Origin: CAYTLW01 sp964438735
Lineage (GTDB): Bacteria > Myxococcota_A > UBA9042
Reading direction: 5' to 3'
DNA: 12,990 nucleotides
Assembly (NCBI GenBank): GCA_964438735.1
Contig: CAYTLW010000177.1
Coordinates: 1 to 12,990, forward strand
Under the pieces are notes generated by a model that did no database searches, was not told where the DNA came from, and saw nothing but the letters and a program-made list of their open reading frames with translations. Made by a program: the position numbers and the translations under genes. Shown piece after piece: positions 7,167 through 12,990 of the stretch. Within the stretch, counting starts at the first letter, position 1; each line of letters opens with the position of its first letter.

Positions 7167-8240
7167 CTACTTGAGGCTGTGGAGGTAGGTGGCGATGGTG
7201 GTCGCGTCGTCCATGGAGATGCCCAGGCGCGGCATACGCGAGCCCTGCTTCACCGCCGGCGGATCGTGGATCCAGGCGGCCATGTTCTCGATGGTGTTCG
7301 GCTTGGTCAGGGCCAGGATCGTGTCCCGTGAACCCACGTGGGTCAGGTCGGGGCCAGAGGTCGAATTGCGCGCGGTGGGCTGCAGCTCCGCCACGCCCTT
7401 GATGCTGTGGCAGGCCACGCAGCCGCGGGTCTTGAAGAGTTCCAGGCCCTTGCGCTCGATGTCGGTCTCGGGCTCGCGGGCGGGCTTCCTCTGGTGCTCG
7501 ACCCAGTTGACGTAGCTGTCTTTGCCTTCTTTGGGGTGGATCACCATGCGTAGCCCCATCAAGGCGTGACTTGCGCCGCAGAGCTCGGCGCATTGGCCGT
7601 CGAAGGTGCCCACGGTGTTGGGGGTGAAGTAGAGCGGCTGTGTGCGGCCCGGCGTGCAGTCCCGCTTGCCGCTGACCCGCGGTACCCAGAAGGCGTGGAT
7701 GACGTCGGCCGAGGTCAGGTCGAGAATGACCGGCGTGCCGACCTCAACGTGCAGCTCGTTTGCGGTGGTGATCTTCTCGTTGACGTAGTCGAAGTCCCAC
7801 CACCACTGCTTGCCGGTGACCTCGACCTTGATGTGGCGCTCGTCCATGGGCGGCGGGGTGGCCAGCTTGAAGACGCCGCCGATGGTGACCACCGCCAGGA
7901 TCACGACGATGATGGTCGGGATGATGGTCCAGATGAGCTCGAGTTTCGTGCTGCCATGCACCTGCGGCGGCAGGCTGTCGTCGTCGTCGGCGCGCTTGCG
8001 GAAGCGGAAGATGGCGTAGGTGAAGATGGCCAGCACGATGGCGAAGATGACCACGTCCAGCCACAGGTAGAGCCAGTAGAACCAGGCGCTGACCTCGCCG
8101 GAGTCGCTGACGGGCGAGAGCGTGTCGCGTGGGTGGATGCCCTCGGTACAGGCAGCCAGCAGCATTACGAACGCCGCCAGCAACAGCGGTCCACAACGGG
8201 ACAGCCAGCGGCGGCGGATCTGGGACAGGTCGAGCTTCAT
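7167..8240 (-). CDS. ctaC: Cytochrome c oxidase subunit II with CuA centre and C-terminal cytochrome c
   Basis: Subunit II of 357 residues, the electron entry point. The signal ends in LLAAC (Cys31), a good lipobox, so the mature N-terminus is probably lipid-modified. Two membrane helices follow (about 53-80 and 101-123). The periplasmic cupredoxin domain starts with GKQWWWDFDY (143-152). CuA ligands are His182, Cys217, Glu219, Cys221, His225 and Met228 (GQCAELCGASHALM). A fused cytochrome c domain carries CVACH (274-278) and likely axial Met336 (SRMPRLG), which makes this the caa3 form. The frame extends upstream to ATG 8258 and GTG 8264, but these lie in or beside a hairpin and add nothing family-like; the start at 8240 leads directly into the signal peptide, with GGGA upstream. 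Cys195 in KRDCTPGR is an extra cysteine in a normally Cys-free loop. Confidence 0.95.
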   Translation of the reverse strand: MKLDLSQIRRRWLSRCGPLLLAAFVMLLAACTEGIHPRDTLSPVSDSGEVSAWFYWLYLWLDVVIFAIVLAIFTYAIFRFRKRADDDDSLPPQVHGSTKLELIWTIIPTIIVVILAVVTIGGVFKLATPPPMDERHIKVEVTGKQWWWDFDYVNEKITTANELHVEVGTPVILDLTSADVIHAFWVPRVSGKRDCTPGRTQPLYFTPNTVGTFDGQCAELCGASHALMGLRMVIHPKEGKDSYVNWVEHQRKPAREPETDIERKGLELFKTRGCVACHSIKGVAELQPTARNSTSGPDLTHVGSRDTILALTKPNTIENMAAWIHDPPAVKQGSRMPRLGISMDDATTIATYLHSLK

Positions 8241-8258
8241 GGTGAATCCCGGCCCCAT

Positions 8259-8280
8259 CGGCACCCACTTCGAGGTGCCG
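8259..8280. other. Hairpin in the ctaB-ctaC gap
   Basis: CGGCACC (8259-8265) pairs perfectly with GGTGCCG (8274-8280) around an 8-base loop. It ends 18 bases before the chosen ctaC start. There is no T-run, so it is not a classical terminator. It may set mRNA stability or the ratio of ctaB to ctaC, which is a guess from position. Confidence 0.35.
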
Positions 8281-8289
8281 GACGGGACG

Positions 8290-9213
8290 CTACAGCAGCA
8301 GGTCCAGGGTCATGGCCGCGCAGATGGCGAACAGGTGAATCAGCGAGGCGCGCATGACGCCGCGTGCCAGTCGATTGTCGGGGGTGCGCCACAGGTCGAT
8401 GCAGCGCCAGGCGAACCAGGCGCTGATCAGCAGCGCGGCGCCACCGTAGGCCATGGACAGCTGGCCCAGTGCGACCGGCACCAGGGCCACCGGCACCAGC
8501 AGCAGGCCGTACATGGCGATGCGCCAGCGGGTCGCCTTGTCGCCGTGGGTGATGGGCAGCATGGGGAAGCCGGCGGCGGCGTACTCGCGCTTGCGGAACA
8601 GGGCGATGGCCCAGAAGTGAGGCGGCGTCCAGAGGAAGACCAGGGTGAAGAGGGTCATGCTCGCGGCGCCGATGGTGCCGGTCAGCGCGGCATCGATGAT
8701 CAGCGGCGGAGCGGCGCCCGCGGCGCCTCCGATGACGATGTTCAGCGGCGTGCGCGGCTTGAGCCACATGGTGTAGACGAAGACGTAGAAGGCGATGGTG
8801 GCCATGGCGATGACGGCGCCGAGCACGTGGCCCGCGACGAGCAGCACCGCCAGCGAAGCGACGGTCAGCACGATGCCGAAGACCAGGGCCTCGATGGGCT
8901 CGATCACGCCGGACGGCAGCGGCCGTTTTCGTGTTCTGGCCATGCGCGCGTCGAGATCGCGCTCCAACCACGCGTTGAAGACCGAAGACGCTCCGGCAGC
9001 CAGGGCCACGCCAAAGAGCAGCCCCACCGCCTGACCGATGGCTGGCCACGCGCCGGTGGCCAGGGCCAGCATCGGCACGCCGGTAAAGAAGACCAGCGCT
9101 ACCACACTGGGCCGGGTCATGCGCATCAAGGCGGCGACCCGGGTCCAAGGGCTGGTGACTACGCTCTCGGTGGCGATATTCATGTGCTGGGCGGTCGACT
9201 GTGTGAGATCCAT
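8290..9213 (-). CDS. ctaB: Protoheme IX farnesyltransferase (heme O synthase)
   Basis: UbiA-superfamily membrane enzyme of 307 residues that attaches a farnesyl group to heme B to give heme O, the precursor of heme A. The Asp-rich prenyl-diphosphate site reads NAWLERDLDARMARTRKRPLP (79 onwards in this numbering). The second conserved region is TPPHFWAIALFRKREY, followed by GFPMLPITHG. About eight to nine hydrophobic segments fit the family. The start is uncertain: ATG 9213 has GGAG 9 bases upstream, while the longer ATG at 9228 and the shorter one at 9183 have no visible ribosome site. It is the first gene of the oxidase cluster and lies 49 bases before ctaC, the same order as in Bacillus ctaB-ctaC. 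Heme A synthase (ctaA), needed for the next step, is not in the window. Confidence 0.94.
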   Translation of the reverse strand: MDLTQSTAQHMNIATESVVTSPWTRVAALMRMTRPSVVALVFFTGVPMLALATGAWPAIGQAVGLLFGVALAAGASSVFNAWLERDLDARMARTRKRPLPSGVIEPIEALVFGIVLTVASLAVLLVAGHVLGAVIAMATIAFYVFVYTMWLKPRTPLNIVIGGAAGAAPPLIIDAALTGTIGAASMTLFTLVFLWTPPHFWAIALFRKREYAAAGFPMLPITHGDKATRWRIAMYGLLLVPVALVPVALGQLSMAYGGAALLISAWFAWRCIDLWRTPDNRLARGVMRASLIHLFAICAAMTLDLLL

Positions 9214-9532
9214 CGCAGCGCACTCCATGGGCGGCTGCTTTCCCTGCTGACCGGCGAGGCCCCGGTGCCCTTTGGCAATGGCGGGCTCGCGCTGCGGTCG
9301 GGAGCAGCCACGAGTTGATCCGAACCCGGCTGCGTGCCCTCTCCAGGCACCGGGTCGAGGTCAACGGATACGTACATGAGAGGGTTTGCGGGTGTCCAGA
9401 AAAATCGGCCTGAAAAGGTCCGCTTTTGTGCGCGGTGTCGCGATCCGGGCGCAATGGACCCTGGCAATCGATATGGGGGTCGATTCGGCTCGAACGCGCA
9501 GTCGTGCGTTCAATTGGTGTGGGAGTCGGACT
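9214..9532. other. Gene-free spacer upstream of the oxidase cluster
   Basis: No convincing gene in these 319 bases. Frames crossing it lack ribosome sites and family-like sequence. It probably holds the promoter for ctaB and the genes after it, but I cannot point to good -35/-10 boxes on the minus strand; TGGACA around 9383-9388 is the best -35-like hexamer and has no matching -10. Near the VTC gene end, GAACGCGC (9492-9499) pairs with GTGCGTTC (9504-9511) with one G-U pair, a possible weak transcript end lacking a T-run. The stretch GTGGGAGTCGGACTTCAG (9519-9536) looks like a half-site of dispersed REP-type repeats, seen once here. Confidence 0.4.
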
Positions 9533-10231
9533 TCAGCGACCGAGTGTCGACAGAACGCCAGCGACGTATTTGCTGCTCTTGCTGGCCCGGATGGGCAGCC
9601 CCGCCATGATCTGCTGGGCGCGCGGGCGGTCGACGGGGTCGAACTTGAACTCGACGATGAGCGTCGGTCGCAAGGGCGCCGGGTGGTCCAGATTTGGATA
9701 GGGCTTGAAGCGCTGATCCCAGACCCGCTGGTCGGTGTCCAGGGTCACCCGCACCTTGCCGTCGTGTGAGACGTGGTAGCTGCGCTGGTACGAGTTGATG
9801 ATGGCCGGCATGGGCGACAGGTCGAAGCGCTGCCGAATCGCCGGCGGCAACTCGGCGCGCACCCGGCGACGGATCTCGCGCCAGCGCCCGCCCCGCACCT
9901 GCACCGCGATGGGTACGTCGAAGACGTCCTTCCAGCCTATCTGGTTGCGCTTGAGCTTCAGCTCCAGACGGGCCCGCTCGAAGTGATCCAGGTCGCCATA
10001 CCAGCGCAGCCGGACTTTGGTGCGGATGCTGATGCCGGCGATGTTGTCGCGGCAGGCGGACAGGTCGAAGGTGTCGAAGTAGACGTTGTTGACCCGGCGC
10101 GGCACGTGCAGATGCTGGAATCCCGCCGGATGAACCCGCAGCCAATGCTGCAGTGTCGCCAGCTCGTACTCGGCCGTGAGCGCCTTGATCTCGTAGCGGC
10201 CATCACCGCGACTCGATTGGGGATCCAGCAC
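9533..10231 (-). CDS. VTC domain protein (polyphosphate polymerase-like, TTM fold)
   Basis: Soluble 232-residue protein resembling the VTC domain, the triphosphate-tunnel fold that in yeast Vtc4 makes polyphosphate from ATP. The tunnel residues run in the expected order: RYEIK (12-16), NNVYFDT (48-54), SIRTKVRLRWYG (68-79), LELKLKRN (89-96), INSYQRSYHV (145-154), RVTLDTD (161-167), IVEFKF (192-197) and ASKSSKYV (216-223). These alternating Lys/Arg and Glu pairs are the tunnel signature. The start is GTG at 10231, three bases after the DUF4956 stop, with a weak GGCGAG upstream, so the two genes form a unit. Bacterial VTC genes often sit beside DUF4956 membrane genes. Polyphosphate synthesis is a family-level inference; no product is shown for this protein. 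Confidence 0.85.
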   Translation of the reverse strand: MLDPQSSRGDGRYEIKALTAEYELATLQHWLRVHPAGFQHLHVPRRVNNVYFDTFDLSACRDNIAGISIRTKVRLRWYGDLDHFERARLELKLKRNQIGWKDVFDVPIAVQVRGGRWREIRRRVRAELPPAIRQRFDLSPMPAIINSYQRSYHVSHDGKVRVTLDTDQRVWDQRFKPYPNLDHPAPLRPTLIVEFKFDPVDRPRAQQIMAGLPIRASKSSKYVAGVLSTLGR

Positions 10232-10234
10232 GGG

Positions 10235-10924
10235 TTACTCGCCGGGTTTGGGGCTCTGATCGAGGAAGGTCACGCCGATCTGCGGGAAGGCCTCGCGCAG
10301 CTCGCCGACCATGGCCGTCAGCTGGGCGGAGTCGCTCACATCCACCAGGTAGGTCGCCTCCATCTCCTGTTCACGAGCGTCGCAGCGGCGCAGCTCCGCC
10401 TCCTCGGCATGTTTGGCCAGCACCTGCTCGACGCGGCCCAGCACATCGGCGGGAACGGCGCCGTCATGCCAGTCCAGAGACAGATAGAGATTGCGTCGTC
10501 GCCGGCCGCGGGCGACGCCCTTGACCAGGGCGATAGCCAGCAGCACGAATACGCTGGCGGTGACGGTGGGCAGGGTCTGGTCGGCGCCGAGACCCAGGCC
10601 GATGGCGATGGCCAGGAAGAGGTACGCCAACTCCTCGGGCTCCTTGATGGGCGTGCGGAAACGCACGATGGACAGGGCGCCGACGAGGCCCAGGGCCAGC
10701 GCCAGCGACGACTTCACCACCGAGATGATGAGGATCGTAGTCAGCACAATCAGCGGGAATACCCCCGCGAATTCACGGCGATTGGCCAGCGTGGAGCCGA
10801 ACTTCCTGAAGTGGAGGGACAGGGCCAGCGCCAGCACGAGCCCGATGCTCATCTCCATCAGGAGGTTCTGTAGGGACAGGGGGTTGGCTTTGGTCAGATC
10901 GAGCGCTTCCATGGCCGCGAGCAT
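10235..10924 (-). CDS. DUF4956 family membrane protein
   Basis: Membrane protein of 229 residues. Hydrophobic segments lie at about 25-38, 53-69, 74-88, 99-115 and 120-136. The core LGLVGALSIVRFRTPIKEP (78-96), then ELAYLFLAIAIGLGLGADQT, is the DUF4956 signature. After a basic RGRRRR (139-144), which should mark the cytoplasmic side, a soluble domain of about 85 residues carries alternating charges. The start is uncertain: ATG 10924 has GGA just upstream, ATG 10912 would cut four residues, and an open frame continues to ATG 10966 without a ribosome site. It is probably co-transcribed with the VTC gene and may anchor or export its product. Function is unknown; pairing with VTC is the main clue. 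Confidence 0.8.
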   Translation of the reverse strand: MLAAMEALDLTKANPLSLQNLLMEMSIGLVLALALSLHFRKFGSTLANRREFAGVFPLIVLTTILIISVVKSSLALALGLVGALSIVRFRTPIKEPEELAYLFLAIAIGLGLGADQTLPTVTASVFVLLAIALVKGVARGRRRRNLYLSLDWHDGAVPADVLGRVEQVLAKHAEEAELRRCDAREQEMEATYLVDVSDSAQLTAMVGELREAFPQIGVTFLDQSPKPGE

Positions 10925-10973
10925 AGATCCGTGCGCACCCGCTGGCGAGTTCCCGCACCGGACCATGCACAGA

Positions 10974-11002
10974 TCGACACAACAGGCCCGCCGTACTAGG
11001 CT
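10974..11002 (+). promoter_or_regulatory. Possible sigma-70 promoter of the regulator gene
   Basis: TCGACA (10974-10979, five of six to TTGACA) is followed after 17 bases by TAGGCT (10997-11002, three of six to TATAAT). This would give a leader of about 25 bases before the ATG at 11035. Spacing is ideal but the -10 is poor. Confidence 0.28.
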
Positions 11003-11034
11003 CTGCCCTCCGCTCCCCCCAGCGTGGCGGGCCC

Positions 11035-12228
11035 ATGGATCCCTTCGAGATCAGCACAGAGATTCTGCGCAAGAAGTTTGTCGTGGGCACCAAGTCGCGC
11101 CTGCAACGGCTGCGCGAGTCCGTGCGAAAACTGGAGCGGGATCCCGGCGATCGAGATGCGTTGCAGGATTGTATGCGCCACTTCCACGCCCTGGCTGGCG
11201 CTGCGGCGACCTATGGCTTCCCAGGGGTCGCCGAGTCGGCCCGTGATGTGGAGCGGCGTTGTACGATCCTGCTCAACCAGAGCATGGCGCCCGTGGCGCG
11301 GGAGATCGCCCAGTGGGTCACCGTGGTGCGCGCCCTGCGGCGGCAATTCGGCATGGCCAGCAGCGGCGTCGTGCTGGCCGACCTGGAAGAGGACGAAGAG
11401 CCCGAGTTCATGGCCCTGGTGGTGCAATCCTACGGCGCCAGTCGCGACCGCCTGGTCAAGGTGCTGGCCGCCGAGGGCATGAAGGTGCGCGCAGCCGCCG
11501 ACCGGGCCACCGCGCGGCGCATCATCCGCGAGCGTTTGCCCGACGCCCTGCTGATCGACACCTCGGTTCAGGGTGGCACCGGTGTGCAGGTGGTCGAATA
11601 CGTGCGCAGCCTGCCCAAGGGCGACGACGTGGCGGTGATGCTGCTCAACTCCAAGAGCGGCGTCTGGGACAAGGTCAAGGCGGCGGGATTTGGTGCCGAT
11701 GCCCTGCTCGGTCGCGGCGCTGTGCCGGCCCAGATCGTCTCCGGGTTGCGCGGACTGCTCAAACGCGAGCGCGCCGGTGAGGATCGGGTGCTCTATGTCG
11801 AGAGCGACCCCGACCAGGCGGCCTTCATCACCCGGCTGCTGCGCGCGGCCGGCTACCGCATCTCCATCTGCGACGACCCGAGCAACTTCATGAAGGTGCT
11901 CGAAGTGTCTCGGCCACATCTCATCCTGACCGAGGTGGTGCTGCCCGGATTCAGCGGCTTCGACCTTGTCCGAGCCCTGCGCCAGGATCGCCGCTGGCAG
12001 ACCACGCCGGTGCTCTTCTTGACCACCGAGAGCCAGGTGCCGGCGCGACTGGAAGGGCTCATGGCCGGCGGTGATGATTTCCTCATCAAACCCATCGAAC
12101 CGCGCCTGCTCATGTCTACCATCGCCGGTCGCCTCGAGCGCGCCCGCCTGCAGGCCAGCCTCTCCGAGCGCGACGGGCTCACCGGACTGTACAATCACAC
12201 CACCTTTGTCGACCGCCTCGAAACCTAA
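11035..12228 (+). CDS. Hpt-REC-REC protein ending in a truncated GGDEF domain
   Basis: Reads 397 residues before an in-frame TAA. Domains: an Hpt-like helical region (about 1-110) with phosphoacceptor candidate His51 in FHALAGAAATYGF; a first receiver (about 125-245) with Asp175 (LLIDTSVQGGTG) but QS where the acidic pair should be; a second receiver (about 250-370) with ES in place of the acidic pair, Glu300 in place of the phospho-Asp (LILTEVVLPGFSG), Thr329-330 and Lys352 (DDFLIKP). The protein then enters a GGDEF domain with DGLTGLYNHTTF (380-391) and stops. The next 154 codons in the same frame complete that domain. A full protein would be a Hpt-REC-REC diguanylate cyclase of about 552 residues, a known response-regulator layout. 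The ribosome site before ATG 11035 is weak (GGCGGG). Truncation could be a real mutation or a sequence error. Confidence 0.82.
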   Translation: MDPFEISTEILRKKFVVGTKSRLQRLRESVRKLERDPGDRDALQDCMRHFHALAGAAATYGFPGVAESARDVERRCTILLNQSMAPVAREIAQWVTVVRALRRQFGMASSGVVLADLEEDEEPEFMALVVQSYGASRDRLVKVLAAEGMKVRAAADRATARRIIRERLPDALLIDTSVQGGTGVQVVEYVRSLPKGDDVAVMLLNSKSGVWDKVKAAGFGADALLGRGAVPAQIVSGLRGLLKRERAGEDRVLYVESDPDQAAFITRLLRAAGYRISICDDPSNFMKVLEVSRPHLILTEVVLPGFSGFDLVRALRQDRRWQTTPVLFLTTESQVPARLEGLMAGGDDFLIKPIEPRLLMSTIAGRLERARLQASLSERDGLTGLYNHTTFVDRLET

Positions 12229-12693
12229 ATGCAACACGGCGACAAACCAGAAGGCGCGTGCTCGCTGGCCTTGCTGGACGTGGTCGACATGGCCCACATC
12301 AACGCCCGCCACGGCCACGGCACCGGCGACCAGCTCCTGCGAGACCTGGCCGAAATGCTCAAGCGCCACGCCCGCGCCAGCCGGCTGGTCGGCCGCTACG
12401 GCGGCGATGAGCTGGCCATCCTGCTCTACGACCACGACGAGAGCGAGACCACGGCCCTGCTCGAGAACCTGCGCTGCACCTTCGTCGAAGCCGACCAGTT
12501 CGCCCCCGACGGCCGCGTCTTCCGCGCCGACTGGTACGCCGGCGTGGCCCGCTTCAACCCCGCCTGGAAGCAACCCCAGGCCTGGCTCGCGCTCGCCGAA
12601 GCGGCGCTGAAGACGGCGAAGCGTTCGGCTACCGGGTGCGTCGTCGCCGCAGGTCGAGCGAATCTTGGCCGGGTGGATATCCCCCGCTTCTAA
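12229..12693 (+). CDS. C-terminal GGDEF fragment, continuation of the interrupted regulator
   Basis: These 154 codons are in the same frame as the preceding gene and are separated from it only by TAA; an ATG follows the stop directly. The fragment holds the rest of a diguanylate cyclase domain: LLDVVDMAHIN (15-25) with metal-site Asp17 and Asp20, HGHGTGDQLL (28-37) and RYGGDELAILL (56-66), where GGDEL is a tolerated GGDEF variant. No RxxD inhibitory site is evident just before GGDEL. No ribosome site precedes the ATG (GCCTCGAAACCTAA), so separate expression would depend on reinitiation at TAAATG or on readthrough. Alone it lacks the domain's first helix, so activity without the upstream half is doubtful. 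It may equally be the tail of a pseudogene. Confidence 0.7.
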   Translation: MQHGDKPEGACSLALLDVVDMAHINARHGHGTGDQLLRDLAEMLKRHARASRLVGRYGGDELAILLYDHDESETTALLENLRCTFVEADQFAPDGRVFRADWYAGVARFNPAWKQPQAWLALAEAALKTAKRSATGCVVAAGRANLGRVDIPRF

Positions 12694-12717
12694 AGACGCC
12701 GACGCGACCGCGACTAT

Positions 12718-12796
12718 GGCGGCGGATCGCCGCCTATGCAGTGGGGAAGCGGGAAGAATGACACCTTTTCCCGCTGGGGGCCGAGCCCCGGCCCCC
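12718..12796. terminator. Row of three hairpins between convergent genes (possible bidirectional transcript end)
   Basis: Three stems lie in the 106-base gap between the GGDEF fragment and hslU: GGCGGCG/CGCCGCC (12718-12724 and 12728-12734), AGCGGGAA/TTCCCGCT (12748-12755 and 12768-12775) and GGGGGCC/GGCCCCC (12776-12782 and 12790-12796). No T-run follows on either strand, so none is a textbook intrinsic terminator, but the convergent setting fits a transcript boundary or a 3' end stabiliser. Confidence 0.4.
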
Positions 12797-12799
12797 CAA

Positions 12800-12990
12800 C
12801 TAGAGGATGTAGTTCTCCAACTGCGGGTCTTCGACGATGTCCTTCAGACCATCGCGAACATACCCCCCATCCACCGTCACCTCGGTATCATCCATATCCG
12901 GCGCATCGAACGACACCGTCTCCAGCAGCCGCTCCATCACCGTGTGCAGCCGACGGGCGCCGATGTTCTCCTGGCGGGCGTTGACCTCGC
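12800..12990 (-). CDS. hslU: ATP-dependent protease ATPase subunit HslU (C-terminal part only)
   Basis: The last 62 residues of HslU, the AAA+ unfoldase that feeds substrates to the HslV peptidase; the gene enters from the right edge. The segment ENIGARRLHTVMERLLE is the conserved sensor-2 region, where the GARRL arginine contacts ATP. The following stretch ends VDGGYVRDGLKDIVEDPQ and then LENYIL before TAG. The terminal YIL is the tail that inserts into HslV pockets to activate it, so this copy looks intact at its end. The gene converges on the GGDEF regulator across a hairpin-rich 106-base gap. hslV would be expected beyond the window. Confidence 0.93.
   Translation of the reverse strand, partial: EVNARQENIGARRLHTVMERLLETVSFDAPDMDDTEVTVDGGYVRDGLKDIVEDPQLENYIL

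Noticed and set aside
5292..7331. 679-codon open frame on the plus strand opposite ctaD
   Set aside because: It is antisense to a clear subunit I gene. Its His/Asp/Gly/Gln-rich composition is what GC-rich coding DNA gives on the opposite strand, and no family motif is seen.
9180..9467. 95-codon minus-strand frame upstream of ctaB
   Set aside because: It overlaps the ctaB start in another frame, has no ribosome site and contains no recognisable motif.
10996..12573. 525-codon minus-strand open frame opposite the regulator
   Set aside because: It mirrors the Hpt-REC-GGDEF gene, whose plus-strand translation has recognisable domains. The minus frame has only biased composition.
12736..12984. 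Plus-strand open frame opposite the HslU end
   Set aside because: The minus strand encodes the conserved HslU C-terminus through YIL, so the plus frame is a shadow.
1..12990. CRISPR arrays, tRNA or rRNA genes and transposase genes
   Set aside because: No regularly spaced direct repeats, no cloverleaf-like sequence and no transposase motif were seen on either strand.

Overview
The window is GC-rich, tightly packed bacterial DNA. It is mostly one long minus-strand gene cluster for an aa3-type (caa3) cytochrome c oxidase and its assembly factors. Broad-range features (SURF1, an HslU tail, a VTC/DUF4956 pair, a Hpt-REC-GGDEF regulator) suggest a proteobacterium, probably a gammaproteobacterium. 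This is inference; no rRNA or other marker gene is present.

Layout, in transcription order on the minus strand (right to left). The C-terminal end of hslU (12990-12800) converges on a plus-strand signalling gene. That gene (11035-12693) is an Hpt-REC-REC-GGDEF protein cut by an in-frame TAA inside the GGDEF domain. Divergent from it are a DUF4956 membrane protein and a VTC-domain protein (10924-9533). About 320 bases without a convincing gene follow. The oxidase cluster then runs ctaB (heme O synthase), ctaC (subunit II with CuA and a cytochrome c domain), ctaD (subunit I), a 171-bp inverted-repeat-bounded element, ctaE (subunit III), a fusion of subunit IV with a second cytochrome c domain, ctaG, a His/Met-rich YtkA-like lipoprotein, a diheme MauG/CcpA-type peroxidase lipoprotein and surf1, which leaves the window at its left edge.

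How it works together. CtaB makes heme O, which needs CtaA (not in the window) to become heme A. CtaG, SURF1 and probably the YtkA-like lipoprotein help place copper and heme. CtaC, CtaD, CtaE and the subunit IV-cytochrome c fusion form the enzyme. Subunit I keeps the residues of an A1-type proton-pumping oxidase. Gene order and architecture (ctaB-C-D-E-F-G, a long subunit I and a short subunit III) follow the Bacillus caa3 plan, with a proteobacterial-style surf1 added. Four gene junctions in the distal half are 4-base ATGA overlaps, which implies translational coupling and puts the lipoprotein and peroxidase in the same expression unit as the oxidase.

The most notable points are the subunit IV-cytochrome c fusion (two c-type heme domains in one oxidase operon), the candidate miniature mobile element at the ctaD stop codon, the peroxidase and lipoprotein embedded in the assembly section, and the regulator with degenerate receivers and a nonsense codon followed directly by ATG. 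I see no tRNA, rRNA, CRISPR array or transposase gene.
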